A DNA stretch of 64,000 bases from Cellulomonas composti (GCF_007990245.1 NZ_BJWG01000012.1:62001-126000), one strand, 5' to 3'; shown: positions 51,113-60,765, counted from the first letter of the stretch. A program made the numbers and translations. The notes: generated from the letters alone by a model not told the origin.

Positions 51113-53461
51113 CTAGCCGAAGTAGCGCGGGAGCGTCGCCGAGGACACTTCGCGCGCCTCGGCGAGCGGCACGACGAACAGGCCCTCGACCTCGACCGCC
51201 GCGCCGCTCTCGTCGTCGCCCGACGAGGGGACCTCGGCCGTCCGACCGAGCTTGAGCGCCGGGACGCCGCGCGCGACGCACAGGTCGACGAACCGCACCT
51301 CCTCGGAGCGCGGCACGGCGACCAGGGCGCGCGCCGTCGACTCCGAGAACAGCGCCTCGAACCGCGTCAGGCCGTCGCGCTCGCACAGCGCGTCGAGCCG
51401 CACCGTCACGCCCACGCCGAACCGCAGCGACGACTCGACGAGCGCCTGCGCGAGGCCGCCCTCGGAGAGGTCGTGCGCCGCGTCGACGAGGTGGTCACGC
51501 GCCGCGTTCTGCAGCACGGCGGCGAGGCGGCGCTCCGCGTCCAGGTCGACCGCCGGCGGCAGGCCGCCGAGGTGGCCGTGCACGACGTCGGCCCAGGCCG
51601 AACCGTCGAGCTCCGGCCGCGTCACGCCGAGCAGGTACACCGCCTGGCCGGGGGCCGCCCAGCCCGACGGCACCGCGTCCGCGACGTCGTCGAGCACGCC
51701 CAGCACGCCGACGACGGGCGTCGGGTGGATCGCGGAGTCGAGCTTTCCGGGCTCGCCCGTGCCGTTGTACAGCGACACGTTGCCGCCGGTGACGGGGACC
51801 TCGAGCGTCTGGCACGCGTCGGCCAGGCCGCGGATCGCCTCGACGAGCTGCCACATCGAGTCCGGGTGCTCGGGGCTGCCGAAGTTGAGGCAGTCGGTCA
51901 CCGCGAGCGGCCGGGCGCCCGTCGTCGCGACGTTGCGGTACGCCTCCGCGAGCGCGAGCTGCGCTCCGGTGTACGGGTCGAGCTTGCCGTAGCGGCCGTT
52001 CGCATCGGTCGCCAGCGCCACGCCCAGGCCGCTCGTCTCGTCGACGCGGACCACGCCCGAGTCGTCGGGCTGCGCGAGCGCCGTGTTGCCCTGCACGAAG
52101 CGGTCGTACTGCTTGGTCACCCACTCCTTGGAGGCCAGGTTGGGCGAGCCCAGCAGGCGCAGGACGGTCGCCCGGAGCTCCGCGCCGCTCGTCGGACGCT
52201 CCAGCGCTTCCGACGAGTCCGCGTTGAGCCCGTCCTGCCACGCGGGGCGCGCGTACGGCCGGTCGTAGACCGGGCCCTCGTGCGCGACGGTCTTCGGGTC
52301 GACGTCGACGATGCGGTGGCCGTGGTGGTCGATCGTCAGGCGCCCCGAACCGGTGACCTCGCCGATGATCGCGGTCTCGACGTCCCACTTGCGGGTGATC
52401 GCCAGGAACGCGTCGAGCTTGGCCGGCGTCACCACGGCCATCATGCGCTCCTGCGACTCCGACATGAGGATCTCGCCGGCCGTGAGCGTGGGGTCGCGCA
52501 GCAGCACGTTCTCCAGGTCGACGTGCATGCCGCCGTCACCGTTGGAGGCGAGCTCGCTCGTCGCGCACGAGATCCCGGCGGCCCCCAGGTCCTGGATGCC
52601 CTCGACGACGCGCGCGGCGTACAGCTCGAGGCAGCACTCGATGAGCACCTTCTCCATGAACGGGTCCCCGACCTGCACCGACGGCCGCTTGGACGGCTTG
52701 GTGTCGTCGAACGTCTCGCTCGCCAGGATCGACGCGCCGCCGATGCCGTCGCCGCCCGTGCGCGCGCCGAACAGCACGACCTTGTTGCCCGCGCCGGACG
52801 CGTTGGCCAGGTGGATGTCCTCGTGCCGCAGCACGCCCAGGCACAGCGCGTTGACCAGCGGGTTTCCCTGGTAGCACGGGTCGAAGACCAGCTCGCCGCC
52901 GATGTTCGGCAGGCCGAGCGAGTTGCCGTAGCCGCCCACGCCCGCGACCACGCCGTGCACCACGCGCGCCGTGTCGGGATGGTCGATCGCGCCGAACCGG
53001 AGCTGGTCCATGACCGCGACGGGACGCGCGCCCATCGAGATGATGTCGCGCACGATGCCGCCGACGCCCGTGGCCGCACCCTGGTACGGCTCGACGTACG
53101 ACGGGTGATTGTGCGACTCGACCTTGAACGTCACGGCCCATCCGTCGCCGATGTCGACCACGCCCGCGTTCTCGCCGATGCCGACGAGCAGGTGCTCCTT
53201 CATCGCGTCCGTGGTCTTGTCACCGAACTGGCGCAGGTGGTTCTTGGACGACTTGTAGGAGCAGTGCTCCGACCACATCACCGAGTACATGGCGAGCTCG
53301 GCCGCGGTGGGGCGGCGGCCCAGGATGTCGCGGATGCGCGCGTACTCGTCGGGCTTGAGGCCCAGCTCGGCGAACGGCTGCGCGAGGTCCGGCGTCGCCG
53401 CCGCGTCCTCGACGGTGTCGTACTGCTGCTCGCTGGCGGGACGCGCGGGTGCGGTGGTCAT
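51113..53461 (-). CDS. purL: Phosphoribosylformylglycinamidine synthase subunit PurL
   Basis: FGAM synthase II, fourth step of purine synthesis: amidates FGAR with ammonia from PurQ. The 782 residues match the small (Gram-positive) PurL. Features are the N-terminal [19 protein letters not shown], the catalytic [41 protein letters not shown], the second half [22 protein letters not shown] and [13 protein letters not shown]. PurS and PurQ are not in the window. ATG 53461 has AGGGA six bases upstream; ATG 53473 is four codons earlier. A TATCCT -10 lies at 53549-53554. Confidence 0.96.
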   Translation of the reverse strand: MTTAPARPASEQQYDTVEDAAATPDLAQPFAELGLKPDEYARIRDILGRRPTAAELAMYSVMWSEHCSYKSSKNHLRQFGDKTTDAMKEHLLVGIGENAGVVDIGDGWAVTFKVESHNHPSYVEPYQGAATGVGGIVRDIISMGARPVAVMDQLRFGAIDHPDTARVVHGVVAGVGGYGNSLGLPNIGGELVFDPCYQGNPLVNALCLGVLRHEDIHLANASGAGNKVVLFGARTGGDGIGGASILASETFDDTKPSKRPSVQVGDPFMEKVLIECCLELYAARVVEGIQDLGAAGISCATSELASNGDGGMHVDLENVLLRDPTLTAGEILMSESQERMMAVVTPAKLDAFLAITRKWDVETAIIGEVTGSGRLTIDHHGHRIVDVDPKTVAHEGPVYDRPYARPAWQDGLNADSSEALERPTSGAELRATVLRLLGSPNLASKEWVTKQYDRFVQGNTALAQPDDSGVVRVDETSGLGVALATDANGRYGKLDPYTGAQLALAEAYRNVATTGARPLAVTDCLNFGSPEHPDSMWQLVEAIRGLADACQTLEVPVTGGNVSLYNGTGEPGKLDSAIHPTPVVGVLGVLDDVADAVPSGWAAPGQAVYLLGVTRPELDGSAWADVVHGHLGGLPPAVDLDAERRLAAVLQNAARDHLVDAAHDLSEGGLAQALVESSLRFGVGVTVRLDALCERDGLTRFEALFSESTARALVAVPRSEEVRFVDLCVARGVPALKLGRTAEVPSSGDDESGAAVEVEGLFVVPLAEAREVSSATLPRYFG

Positions 53462-53493
53462 CGGTTCCCTCATGGCACGGGCGGGGCGGGTGA

Positions 53494-53554
53494 CCCCCGG
53501 TCGCCGGGGGGCCGGAGCTCCACCCGACCGTTGGCGGCGGTCGCGAGCAGGATA
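53494..53554 (-). promoter_or_regulatory. purL promoter and leader hairpin
   Basis: -10 TATCCT (53549-53554, minus strand) gives a leader of about 80 nt. It contains a strong hairpin, CCCCCGG (53494-53500) with CCGGGGG (53504-53510), close to the start. Attenuation is possible but no known riboswitch fold was recognised. Confidence 0.4.
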
Positions 53555-53691
53555 CCGGCGGCCGGGTTCGCTTCCCGGAGACCGTCCAGCGACCGGTCGC
53601 GCAGCGCACGCGGAGCCCGGCACTCGCGCTCACCGCCGAGTCCAAGGACCAGGACCCGGTTGTCCCAGTTCCTGACCCCTCACCAAGTTGG

Positions 53692-53814
53692 ACGCGTCCC
53701 GGCACCGACGCCGGGCCAGGCGTGCTCGCGATCGTGACGTCGGTGACCGTCACCGTGCTCCCCGCGGTCTGGGCAGCGCGCCGCGACCCGCTCGTCGAGC
53801 TGCGCGTGCCCTGA
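53692..53814 (+). pseudogene. 3' remnant of an FtsX/MacB-type ABC permease
   Basis: The last 40 codons read as the terminal helix and tail of FtsX-family permeases: VLAIVTSVTVTVLPAVWAARRDPLVELRVP then stop, compared in pieces with the common AARxDPxxALR ending. No upstream part of the gene is present, because the preceding bases belong to the purL leader. It is therefore a deletion remnant. The remaining 53555-53691 holds nothing recognisable. Confidence 0.6.
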
Positions 53815-53827
53815 CGCCCACACCCAG

Positions 53828-53833
53828 TAGCGT
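53828..53833 (+). promoter_or_regulatory. -10 box of leaderless promoter for the 8-codon ORF
   Basis: TAGCGT, 7 nt before the ATG at 53841, the geometry seen at other leaderless genes here. Confidence 0.5.
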
Positions 53834-53840
53834 CCCGGAC

Positions 53841-53867
53841 ATGAGTAGCGGCGGGGGTGCGGTGTGA
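53841..53867 (+). CDS. Leaderless 8-codon leader ORF (MSSGGGAV)
   Basis: ATG 53841 to TGA 53865-53867. Transcription from TAGCGT (53828-53833) should begin on or next to this ATG, so it would be translated without a ribosome site. Its stop overlaps the GTG start of the DUF2599 lipoprotein (53864) by four bases, so reinitiation may set lipoprotein output. It could equally be chance. Too short for family assignment. Confidence 0.4.
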   Translation: MSSGGGAV

Positions 53868-54679
53868 GCCTCGCAGCGCGGTTCGTTGCGCGGTTCGTTG
53901 CGGTGGTGGCCGTGGTCGCGTTCTCGAACCTCGTGCTCCTCGGTTGCTCGTCGGACCCCCCGGAACCGGACCCGACGAGCAACGCGACGACGAACACGGG
54001 GACGCCCGGCGGCACCGCCTCGCCGACCGCGACCCCCCGCACGAGGCTCCCGCCCGATGCCGCGCCGACCCGCGACGACGTGCTGCGCGCCGGCACCGCC
54101 GTCACGTCCGGCCCTGTGACCGTGGTCGCGCTCGTCGACGGCACCGCGGTGGAGCAGGCCGACGGGAGCGCACGGCTCGCGCTGCCCGCGGGCGCCGGCG
54201 AGGTCGTCGCGACGCTCGCCGCACCCGACGGGCTGGCGATCGACGCCCTCATCGACGACACCGCGCTGGTGCGCGCCGACGAGGGTGCCCAGCCACCGGT
54301 CGCCGGCATCAGGCTGACCGGCAACGGCCGGCTCGTCCCGGTCGGCGACGTCGTGCAGGTCGTCGGCAGCGCCGAGCCGCAGGAGCTGTGGCTCGCGACG
54401 ACAGCCGTCGAGTCCGCGGACTGGGGCGAGCGCGAAGGCGGCCGCTCGCTCGCGGTGTCGCCTGCGGCCTGGGCTCGCGGCGGCGGCTCCGCCGCGAGCA
54501 CCCTGCTCGGCGAGCAGCTCGTCGCGCTCGAACCCGAGGCCGCCTCGGACACGATGCAGCAACAGCTCACCTGCCACGAGGTGGGCGCTCCCGACAAGGA
54601 GACGTGGAACCTCGAGCCGTGGCGACCGGCGGTCGGGCTGCTCGCGATGGCGGCAGCCCGGTGCAACCCGGAGCCGTGA
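53864..54679 (+). CDS. DUF2599 lipoprotein
   Basis: A 271-residue lipoprotein. The signal peptide ends in lipobox LLGC (Cys28), and a Thr/Pro linker (about 33-65) follows. A beta-rich middle comes next, then a C-terminal DUF2599 domain (about 185-271) with WGEREGGRSLAVSPAAWAR, the invariant QLTCHEVGAPDKETWNLEPWRP and final Cys (ARCNPEP). The paired Cys probably form a disulfide. Function is unknown. GTG 53864 is the only start before the signal peptide; no independent Shine-Dalgarno is clear, fitting coupling to the leader ORF. Confidence 0.8.
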   Translation: MSLAARFVARFVAVVAVVAFSNLVLLGCSSDPPEPDPTSNATTNTGTPGGTASPTATPRTRLPPDAAPTRDDVLRAGTAVTSGPVTVVALVDGTAVEQADGSARLALPAGAGEVVATLAAPDGLAIDALIDDTALVRADEGAQPPVAGIRLTGNGRLVPVGDVVQVVGSAEPQELWLATTAVESADWGEREGGRSLAVSPAAWARGGGSAASTLLGEQLVALEPEAASDTMQQQLTCHEVGAPDKETWNLEPWRPAVGLLAMAAARCNPEP

Positions 54680-54685
54680 GGCAGG

Positions 54686-54916
54686 TCAGGAACCGCGCCT
54701 GACGCGCCGCGCCTTGACGAACCAGCCCGTGATCCCGCCGAGCACGAACGTGATCGCGAGCAGGATCCACAGCGGCATGTCGACGGTCGCCCACAGCACC
54801 TTGACGGTCGCGTCCTGCGAGTTCTCGGCGATGAGGATCACCGCGATGACCAGCGCCGCGATGCCGACGAGCATCCGCCAGTTGACCGACGACTTCTCCC
54901 CCTGGGATGTCGACAT
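54686..54916 (-). CDS. LapA-domain membrane protein
   Basis: A 76-residue protein of the LapA/DUF1049 family. Two membrane helices (about 15-32 and 46-66) are joined by the typical ENSQDATVKVLWATVDMPLW segment, with a basic C-terminus (WFVKARRVRRGS). In Gram-negatives LapA aids LPS assembly; in actinobacteria the role is undefined. The ATG has GGGAGG upstream. It is a single gene, convergent with the DUF2599 lipoprotein. Confidence 0.88.
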   Translation of the reverse strand: MSTSQGEKSSVNWRMLVGIAALVIAVILIAENSQDATVKVLWATVDMPLWILLAITFVLGGITGWFVKARRVRRGS

Positions 54917-55015
54917 CGAGGACCTCCCTCGTCACGGGCGGCCCGACGCCGACCCTGCGCCCATCCTGGCGCAGGCCTGACCTGCGGGGAAGTGGAACGC
55001 GCGTCGAGGACGCGG

Positions 55016-57064
55016 TCAGCGGGCGTGCTTCTCCGGCACCGGCTCCCGACCCGCGACGCGCTGCGCGCGGAAGTGGGCGCGCGCCTCGTCCTGGCGCGCG
55101 GCCTCGTCGCCCGACGCGATCGGCGCGCGCAGGTGCTCGGGGCCGTAGCCGAACGCGTCGACCAGGTCCTGCGCGTGCGGCCGCAGCCGCACCAGCAGGC
55201 GGTCCAGGTACGACGAGACCGTGCGGGCCCGCCCGGCGGACAGGCGACCGTTGACGAGGTACCAGGCCAGGTGCTGCTCGACGAGCGCGAGGCCGAACAG
55301 GTCCCGCAGCCACGTCAGCACGCGCTTGGTGCCCGGGTCCGTCGTGGCGTGCACGCCACGCGTGAACGCCTCCCACTGCACGCGCTCGGCATGCGCCCGT
55401 GCGGCCTCGATGAGCTCGTGCTGGTGGGCGTTGACCAGCGCAGCGGCCTCGGCGGGGCTCAGCTTCGACGCGGTGCGCAGCGCCATCGCGAGCTCGGCGA
55501 CCATGACCTCGACGCGGTCGGTGAGCAGCTCGCGCTGCGTCTCCTCGTCGCGCAGCTGCCCGGCCGAGCGGCGGGCGTCGCCGACGTCGGAGATCGTCTG
55601 GACCGCGCGGATCAGCGGCGTGCGGTGCACCGCCCGCTCCGCGGCGGCCCGCGCGACGTCGCCTGCGCCGCCAGCCTTGAGCGCGCGACCGTACTCCGTG
55701 AGCAGCCGCTTGCCGACGAGCTGGTGCAGCACGGTGTTGTCGCCCTCGAACGTCACGTACACGTCGAGGTCCTGGTGCAGCCCGACGAGCCTGTTCTCGG
55801 CCAGGTAGCCCGCGCCGCCGCACGCCTCGCGGCACTCCTGGATGGTGCGCATCGCACCCCACGTCGACGCCGGCTTGAGCGCCGCCGCGAGCGTCTCGAG
55901 GTCCTCGCGGCCCTCCGGGGTGTCCCCGCGGCCCGAGAACACCTCGTCGAACGCCGCGAGCAGCTCCTCGTGCGCGAACGTCGCCGCGTAGGCCTCGGCG
56001 ACCAGCGGCAGCAGGCGGCGCTGGTGGCGCTGGTAGTCGAGCAGGACGGTCTCGTCGGGACCCTCGGCGACGAACTGGCGGCGCTGACCCGCGTACGTGA
56101 CCGCGATCGCGAGCGCGAGCTTGCTCGCGTTGACCGCGGCGCCGTCGAGCGAGACGCGGCCCTGCACGAGCGTGCCGAGCATCGTGAAGAAGCGCCGCCC
56201 CGGGCTCGCGATCGGCGACGAGTACGTGCCGTCCGGCGCGACGTCGCCGTAGCGGTTGAGCAGGTTGGTCCGCGGCACGCGCACGTGGTCGAAGTGCAGG
56301 CGGCCGTTGTCGATGCCGTTGAGCCCGCCCTTGAGCCCGTCGTCCTCGCCGCCGACGCCGGGCAGGAACTCACCGGTCGCCGGGTCGCGCAGCGGGACGT
56401 AGAACGCGTGCACGCCGTGGTTGACGCGCGGTGCCCCCTCGGGCGCCGTCACGAGCTGCGCGAAGACGACCGCAGCGGTGCCGTGCAGCGCCGCGTTGCC
56501 GAGGTAGTCCTTCCACGCCGCGCGGAACGGCGTGTGGACGACGAACTCCTGCGTCTCGCGGTCGTACTCCGCGGTGGTCCCGATCGCCGAGACGTCCGAG
56601 CCGTGGCCCGTCTCGGTCATCGCGAACGCGCCGGGCACCTCGATCGACATCGCCGCGGGCAGGAACGTGTCGTGGTGGTGCTCGGTGCCCAGGTGCAGGA
56701 TCGCGCTCGCGAACAGGCCCCACTGCACACCGGCCTTGATCTGCAGCGACGGGTCGCCCGCGACGAGCTCCTCGAACCGCGCGAGGCTGCCGCCGTGGTC
56801 GTCGGCGCCGCCGAGCCGCGTGGGGAACGCGCGCAGCACGTCGTGGTGCGCGACGAGCTCGCGGAGCTGGTGCAGGATCCGCTCGCGGTGCTCCGCCATG
56901 GCGAGCCCCTCGATCTTCTGGAACTCCGGGGTCCCGACGACCGCGCGCGCCTCGCGTCGCAGGTCCGCGTACTGGCCCAGCAGCTGCTCGGTCAGCGCGG
57001 CGACGTCGACGTGCGCGTCGGCGTGCTCGTCGGCCACGGCGGGGCGGTCGGTCGTGGTGGTCAT
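55016..57064 (-). CDS. Acyl-CoA dehydrogenase/oxidase-family enzyme
   Basis: A 682-residue flavoenzyme, longer than a standard acyl-CoA dehydrogenase (about 390) and similar to acyl-CoA oxidases. It has the flavin-binding FAMTETGHGSDVSAIGTTA, VRVPRTNLLNRYGDV, the ECREACGGAGYLAENRL block with the probable catalytic Glu region, and a long C-terminal ACOX-like helical domain (about 500-682). It would introduce the 2,3-double bond into acyl-CoAs. The ATG overlaps the TetR stop (ATGA, 57061-57064). The neighbouring divergent thiolase, SDR and MaoC genes complete a beta-oxidation-like set. Confidence 0.88.
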   Translation of the reverse strand: MTTTTDRPAVADEHADAHVDVAALTEQLLGQYADLRREARAVVGTPEFQKIEGLAMAEHRERILHQLRELVAHHDVLRAFPTRLGGADDHGGSLARFEELVAGDPSLQIKAGVQWGLFASAILHLGTEHHHDTFLPAAMSIEVPGAFAMTETGHGSDVSAIGTTAEYDRETQEFVVHTPFRAAWKDYLGNAALHGTAAVVFAQLVTAPEGAPRVNHGVHAFYVPLRDPATGEFLPGVGGEDDGLKGGLNGIDNGRLHFDHVRVPRTNLLNRYGDVAPDGTYSSPIASPGRRFFTMLGTLVQGRVSLDGAAVNASKLALAIAVTYAGQRRQFVAEGPDETVLLDYQRHQRRLLPLVAEAYAATFAHEELLAAFDEVFSGRGDTPEGREDLETLAAALKPASTWGAMRTIQECREACGGAGYLAENRLVGLHQDLDVYVTFEGDNTVLHQLVGKRLLTEYGRALKAGGAGDVARAAAERAVHRTPLIRAVQTISDVGDARRSAGQLRDEETQRELLTDRVEVMVAELAMALRTASKLSPAEAAALVNAHQHELIEAARAHAERVQWEAFTRGVHATTDPGTKRVLTWLRDLFGLALVEQHLAWYLVNGRLSAGRARTVSSYLDRLLVRLRPHAQDLVDAFGYGPEHLRAPIASGDEAARQDEARAHFRAQRVAGREPVPEKHAR

Positions 57065-57948
57065 GCGGGCTCCTCGGACGTCGTCGTCGTGTCGGTGGCG
57101 GGTGCTGGGATGACGGGCATGACAGGGGCGGATTCGGGGGCGGGCACGTCGTCGGGCACGTGGTCGGGCACGTGGTCGGAGCGCGAGCGGTCGCGCGCGA
57201 GCAGGCCGACCGGACCGGCCCACAGCCAAGCCGCGACCTGCGCCGTGATGTCCTCGCGGTCGGGGCTGCCGGGCTCGTCGCGGTGGGCGAGCCACCATTC
57301 GCCCGCGCCGCGCACGAAGCCGACGGCGCCCGCGGCCCACGACTCCGCGAGCAGGATGCGCGCCCGGTCGTCGTCGACGGGCTCGTCGGCGGCGAGGTCG
57401 TCGGGACCCGCCTCGGGGCGACGCGCGGTGCGGCGGCCGTCGCGCTCGACGGTCAGCCCGCGTGCGAAGGGTGCCGCGACGAGCTGCGTGACCGAGTCGA
57501 GGAAGTGCCCGAGGGGTCCGCCGGACTCGATCGAGCCGTCGCGCGTCACGAACGCGTAGACGTTCGGGGACGACTCGATCATCTCGAGGTAGACCGCGAC
57601 CATCGCGCGCAGGCCCTCGCGGGGGGTCGGCGCGACGCGCAGCACGCCCTCGAGCGCGCCCTGGATCTGCAGCACGACCGCCTCGGCGACCGCGATCTGC
57701 AGCCCGGTCTTGTCGGAGAAGTAGCGGTAGACGATCGACTTCGACGTGCCCGCGGCGGTCGCGATCTCCTCCATCGACACGTCGGGACCGCCGTGGTGCA
57801 CGGTGCGGCGGGCGATGCGGACGAGCTCGGCGCGGCGGGCCTCGCGGTGGTCCGCCCAGCGCGTGGAACGGCCGTCCACGACGAACGGGTCGTCGGACCG
57901 TCGGGCGGCGCTCGTCTCCGGTGACGGCGGTGGTGTGACAGGGCTCAC
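57061..57948 (-). CDS. TetR-family regulator of fatty-acid genes
   Basis: A 295-residue regulator. The N-terminal helix-turn-helix (about 30-75) includes GGPDVSMEEIATAAGTSKSIVYRYF and SDKTGLQIAVAEA. A large C-terminal domain follows (FVTRDGSIESGGPLGHFLDSV, AGAVGFVRGAGEWWL). The tail carries three tandem DHVP-like units from a 12-bp repeat (57145-57180). GTG 57948 lies 7 nt after TACCTT (57956-57961), a leaderless start. Coupled to the acyl-CoA dehydrogenase and divergent from the thiolase operon, it probably represses both by sensing acyl-CoA. Confidence 0.9.
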   Translation of the reverse strand: MSPVTPPPSPETSAARRSDDPFVVDGRSTRWADHREARRAELVRIARRTVHHGGPDVSMEEIATAAGTSKSIVYRYFSDKTGLQIAVAEAVVLQIQGALEGVLRVAPTPREGLRAMVAVYLEMIESSPNVYAFVTRDGSIESGGPLGHFLDSVTQLVAAPFARGLTVERDGRRTARRPEAGPDDLAADEPVDDDRARILLAESWAAGAVGFVRGAGEWWLAHRDEPGSPDREDITAQVAAWLWAGPVGLLARDRSRSDHVPDHVPDDVPAPESAPVMPVIPAPATDTTTTSEEPA

Positions 57949-57955
57949 GAAACCG

Positions 57956-57961
57956 AAGGTA
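57956..57961 (-). promoter_or_regulatory. -10 box of leaderless TetR promoter
   Basis: TACCTT on the minus strand, 7 nt from GTG 57948. It sets the start over longer frames reaching into the thiolase gene. Confidence 0.5.
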
Positions 57962-57992
57962 TCAGGTACTGTGAGTTCTGGACACCATTTCT

Positions 57993-58026
57993 GGGACGAA
58001 TGTCCCTCGACATGAGGGTTCGTCCC
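57993..58026. promoter_or_regulatory. Palindromic operator between TetR and thiolase genes
   Basis: GGGACGAA (57993-58000) and TTCGTCCC (58019-58026) form an 8-bp inverted repeat with an inner TGTCCCTC/GAGGG pair. It is placed for control of both divergent operons. Confidence 0.55.
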
Positions 58027-58057
58027 CGTGGTCGCGACGAAGCGAGAGGATCGGCCC

Positions 58058-59389
58058 ATGGCCATCAGGAAGCCCCCGGCGAAGCCGACCAGCAGCCCCC
58101 GCAGCGCGTACGTGCTGGGCGGCAACCGCATCCCGTTCGCCCGTTCCGGCGGCGCCTACGCGCACGCGAGCAACCAGGACATGCTGACCGCCGCGCTCGA
58201 GGGGCTCGTCGCGCGGTACGGGCTGCAGGGCGAGCAGATCGGCGAGGTCGCCGCGGGCGCGGTGCTCAAGCACAGCCGCGATTTCAACCTCACGCGCGAG
58301 TCGGTGCTCGGCTCGTCGCTCGCCGCGACCACCCCGGCCTACGACGTCCAGCAGGCCTGCGCGACCGGGCTCGAGACCGTCGTCTCGCTGACGAACAAGA
58401 TCCGCCTCGGCCAGCTCGAGTCGGCGATCGCCGGCGGCGTCGACACCACCTCGGACGCGCCCATCGCCGTCAGCGACCGCCTGCGCCGCACGCTGCTGGA
58501 CCTGTCGCGCGCCCGCTCGGTGGGCCAGAAGCTCGCCGCGGCGTCGCGGATCCGCCCCAAGGACCTCGCCCCGGCCGCGCCGCGCACCGACGAGCTGCGC
58601 ACGCGCCTGTCGATGGGCGAGCACCAGGCGATCACCACCGCGCAGTGGGGCATCACACGCGAGGCGCAGGACGAGCTCGCGCTCGCGTCGCACCAGCGGC
58701 TCGCCGCCGCCTGGGACGCCGGGTTCTTCGACGACCTCGTCACGCCGTACCGCGGTCAGACGGTCGACGGCAACCTGCGCCGGGACTCCTCGCTCGAGAA
58801 GCTCGCCTCGCTCGCGCCCACGTTCGGGCTGACCATCGACGCGCCCGCGACGATGACCGCCGGCAACTCGACGCCGCTCACGGACGGCGCCTCGACGGTG
58901 CTGCTGGGCTCGTCGGACTGGGCCGCGGAGCACGGGCTGACGCCGCTCGCCGCGGTCGTCGACGCCGAGGCCGGTGCCGTCGACTTCGTGCACGGCGAGG
59001 ACGGCCTGCTCATGGCGCCCGTCTTCGCGGTGCCGCGCCTGCTCGCCCGGCACGGCCTGACGCTCAACGACCTCGACCTGGTCGAGATCCACGAGGCGTT
59101 CGCGGCGACCGTGCTGTCCACGCTCGCCGCCTGGGAGTCCGACGAGTTCGGCCGGACCCGCCTGGGCCTGCCCGGGGCGTTCGGCACCGTCGACCGCGCC
59201 CGCCTCAACGTGCACGGCTCGTCGCTCGCGGCCGGCCACCCGTTCGCCGCCACCGGCGGCCGGATCGTCGCGACGATCGCCAAGGAGCTGCATCTGCGCA
59301 AGGAGCGCGACGGCGGCACGCCACGCGCGCTGATCTCCGTCTGTGCGGCCGGCGGGCTCGGCCTCACCGCGATCCTCGAGGCGGCCTGA
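58058..59389 (+). CDS. Acetyl-CoA C-acyltransferase (thiolase)
   Basis: A 443-residue thiolase of the FadI-like class that cleaves 3-ketoacyl-CoA with CoA. The acyl-carrying nucleophile is Cys101 in QQACATG. EIHEAFA, the GHPFAATGGR histidine motif and the C-terminal CAAGGLG catalytic cysteine follow. FadI-type length suggests a degradative partner for the acyl-CoA dehydrogenase across the operator. The ATG follows GAGAGGA. It is the first gene of a three-gene plus-strand operon with only 2 bases to the SDR. Confidence 0.92.
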   Translation: MAIRKPPAKPTSSPRSAYVLGGNRIPFARSGGAYAHASNQDMLTAALEGLVARYGLQGEQIGEVAAGAVLKHSRDFNLTRESVLGSSLAATTPAYDVQQACATGLETVVSLTNKIRLGQLESAIAGGVDTTSDAPIAVSDRLRRTLLDLSRARSVGQKLAAASRIRPKDLAPAAPRTDELRTRLSMGEHQAITTAQWGITREAQDELALASHQRLAAAWDAGFFDDLVTPYRGQTVDGNLRRDSSLEKLASLAPTFGLTIDAPATMTAGNSTPLTDGASTVLLGSSDWAAEHGLTPLAAVVDAEAGAVDFVHGEDGLLMAPVFAVPRLLARHGLTLNDLDLVEIHEAFAATVLSTLAAWESDEFGRTRLGLPGAFGTVDRARLNVHGSSLAAGHPFAATGGRIVATIAKELHLRKERDGGTPRALISVCAAGGLGLTAILEAA

Positions 59390-59391
59390 CC

Positions 59392-60765
59392 ATGGCGAAC
59401 CCGATCACCACCACGCTGTCTGCCCGGCTGTCGGGCCTGCTCGGCTTCTCCCCCGCCGTCCCGCTGGTGCGCTGGGCGCCTGGCCGCCCGCTCGTCGACG
59501 GGAAGGTCCTCGTGCTCGGGACCGGCGCCGACGCCGACGCGCTCGCGGCGCTGCTCTCGGGCGACCCCGCGACCCCCGACGCCGCCGGTGACGAGGTCCT
59601 CGACGGCTGGGGCCTCGACGTCTACCGGCACGCGACGCCCGACGAGCAGTACGCGGCGGTCGTCGTCGTCCTGACCGACCTCGACCACCCCGACGAGCTG
59701 CACGAGCCGATGCTCGCGACCGCCTCGACGCTCAAGCGCCTCACCCGCGGCGGCCGCGTCGTGACCGTCTCGCGCGCCGCGACCGCCGACGACGCGCCCG
59801 CCGTGGCCGCCGCGCGGCAGGGCGTCGACGCCGTGGTCCGCACGATCGCCAAGGAGTCCCGCGGCGGCTCGACCGCCAACGGCGTCGTGCTGACCGGCAC
59901 GTTGCCGGTGACCGCCCCGTCGGTCGTCGGAGGTCTGCGGTTCCTGCTGTCCACGCGTGCCGCCTTCGTGCACGGTCAGCTGCTCGCGGTCGACACCGAG
60001 GCCGGTGCGCTGCCCGCGGACTGGGACCGTCCGCTCGAGGGCCGCGTCGCCGTGGTCACGGGCGCCGCACGCGGCATCGGCGCCGCGATCGCACGCACGC
60101 TCGCGCGCGACGGGGCGACCGTCGTCGCGGTCGACGTCCCCGCCGCCGGCGAGCAGCTCTCGACGGTCGCGAACGAGGTGCGCGGCACCGCGCTGCAGCT
60201 CGACATCACGGCCGACGACGCGGGCGCCAGGATCCTCGCGCACGCACTCGCCCGGCACGGGCGGCTCGACGTCGTCGTGCACAACGCCGGGATCACGCGC
60301 GACAAGCTGTTCGCCAACATGTCCGAGGCGCAGTGGGACGCCGTGATCGCGGTCAACCTCGCCGCGCAGCTGCGCATCAACGAGGCTCTACTGGTCTCGG
60401 GCGACTTCACCGACGCCCCGAGGATCGTGTCGATCTCGTCGACCACCGGCTTCGCCGGCAACCGCGGTCAGGCCAACTACGCGGCCACCAAGGGCGGCGT
60501 CATCGGCATGGTGCGAGCCACCGCGCCGCTGCTCGAGCCGTTCGGCGGGACCGCCAACGCGGTCGCGCCGGGCTTCATCGAGACCGAGATGACCGCCAAG
60601 ATGCCCGCCGTCACGCGGCAGGTCGCACGCCAGCTCAACTCGCTGCAGCAGGGCGGCCTGCCCGTGGACGTCGCGGAGGCGGTGTCGTTCCTCGCCTCGC
60701 CCCAGGCGGGCGGGATCGTCGGACGGACCCTGCGCGTGTGCGGGCAGAACGTGGTCGGCGCGTGA
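59392..60765 (+). CDS. FabG4-like two-domain short-chain dehydrogenase
   Basis: A 457-residue high-molecular-weight 3-oxoacyl reductase. The N-terminal domain (about 1-210) is flavodoxin-like and degenerate. The C-terminal SDR domain has TGAARGIG (223-230), NAG, catalytic S350 (VSISS), Y363 and K367 (NYAATK), and PGFIETEMT. Mycobacterial FabG4 of this type reduces 3-ketoacyl-CoAs with NADH. Lying between thiolase and MaoC genes, it fits the 3-hydroxyacyl-CoA step. Its stop overlaps the MaoC GTG (GTGA, 60762-60765). Confidence 0.92.
   Translation: MANPITTTLSARLSGLLGFSPAVPLVRWAPGRPLVDGKVLVLGTGADADALAALLSGDPATPDAAGDEVLDGWGLDVYRHATPDEQYAAVVVVLTDLDHPDELHEPMLATASTLKRLTRGGRVVTVSRAATADDAPAVAAARQGVDAVVRTIAKESRGGSTANGVVLTGTLPVTAPSVVGGLRFLLSTRAAFVHGQLLAVDTEAGALPADWDRPLEGRVAVVTGAARGIGAAIARTLARDGATVVAVDVPAAGEQLSTVANEVRGTALQLDITADDAGARILAHALARHGRLDVVVHNAGITRDKLFANMSEAQWDAVIAVNLAAQLRINEALLVSGDFTDAPRIVSISSTTGFAGNRGQANYAATKGGVIGMVRATAPLLEPFGGTANAVAPGFIETEMTAKMPAVTRQVARQLNSLQQGGLPVDVAEAVSFLASPQAGGIVGRTLRVCGQNVVGA

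Noticed and set aside
53494..53554. Purine riboswitch in the purL leader
   Set aside because: Only a simple GC hairpin is visible; the conserved purine or PRPP aptamer elements were not found.
57145..57180. 12-bp GTCGGGCACGTG-type repeats as an operator
   Set aside because: They lie inside the 3' part of the TetR coding frame and encode tandem DHVP-like residues.
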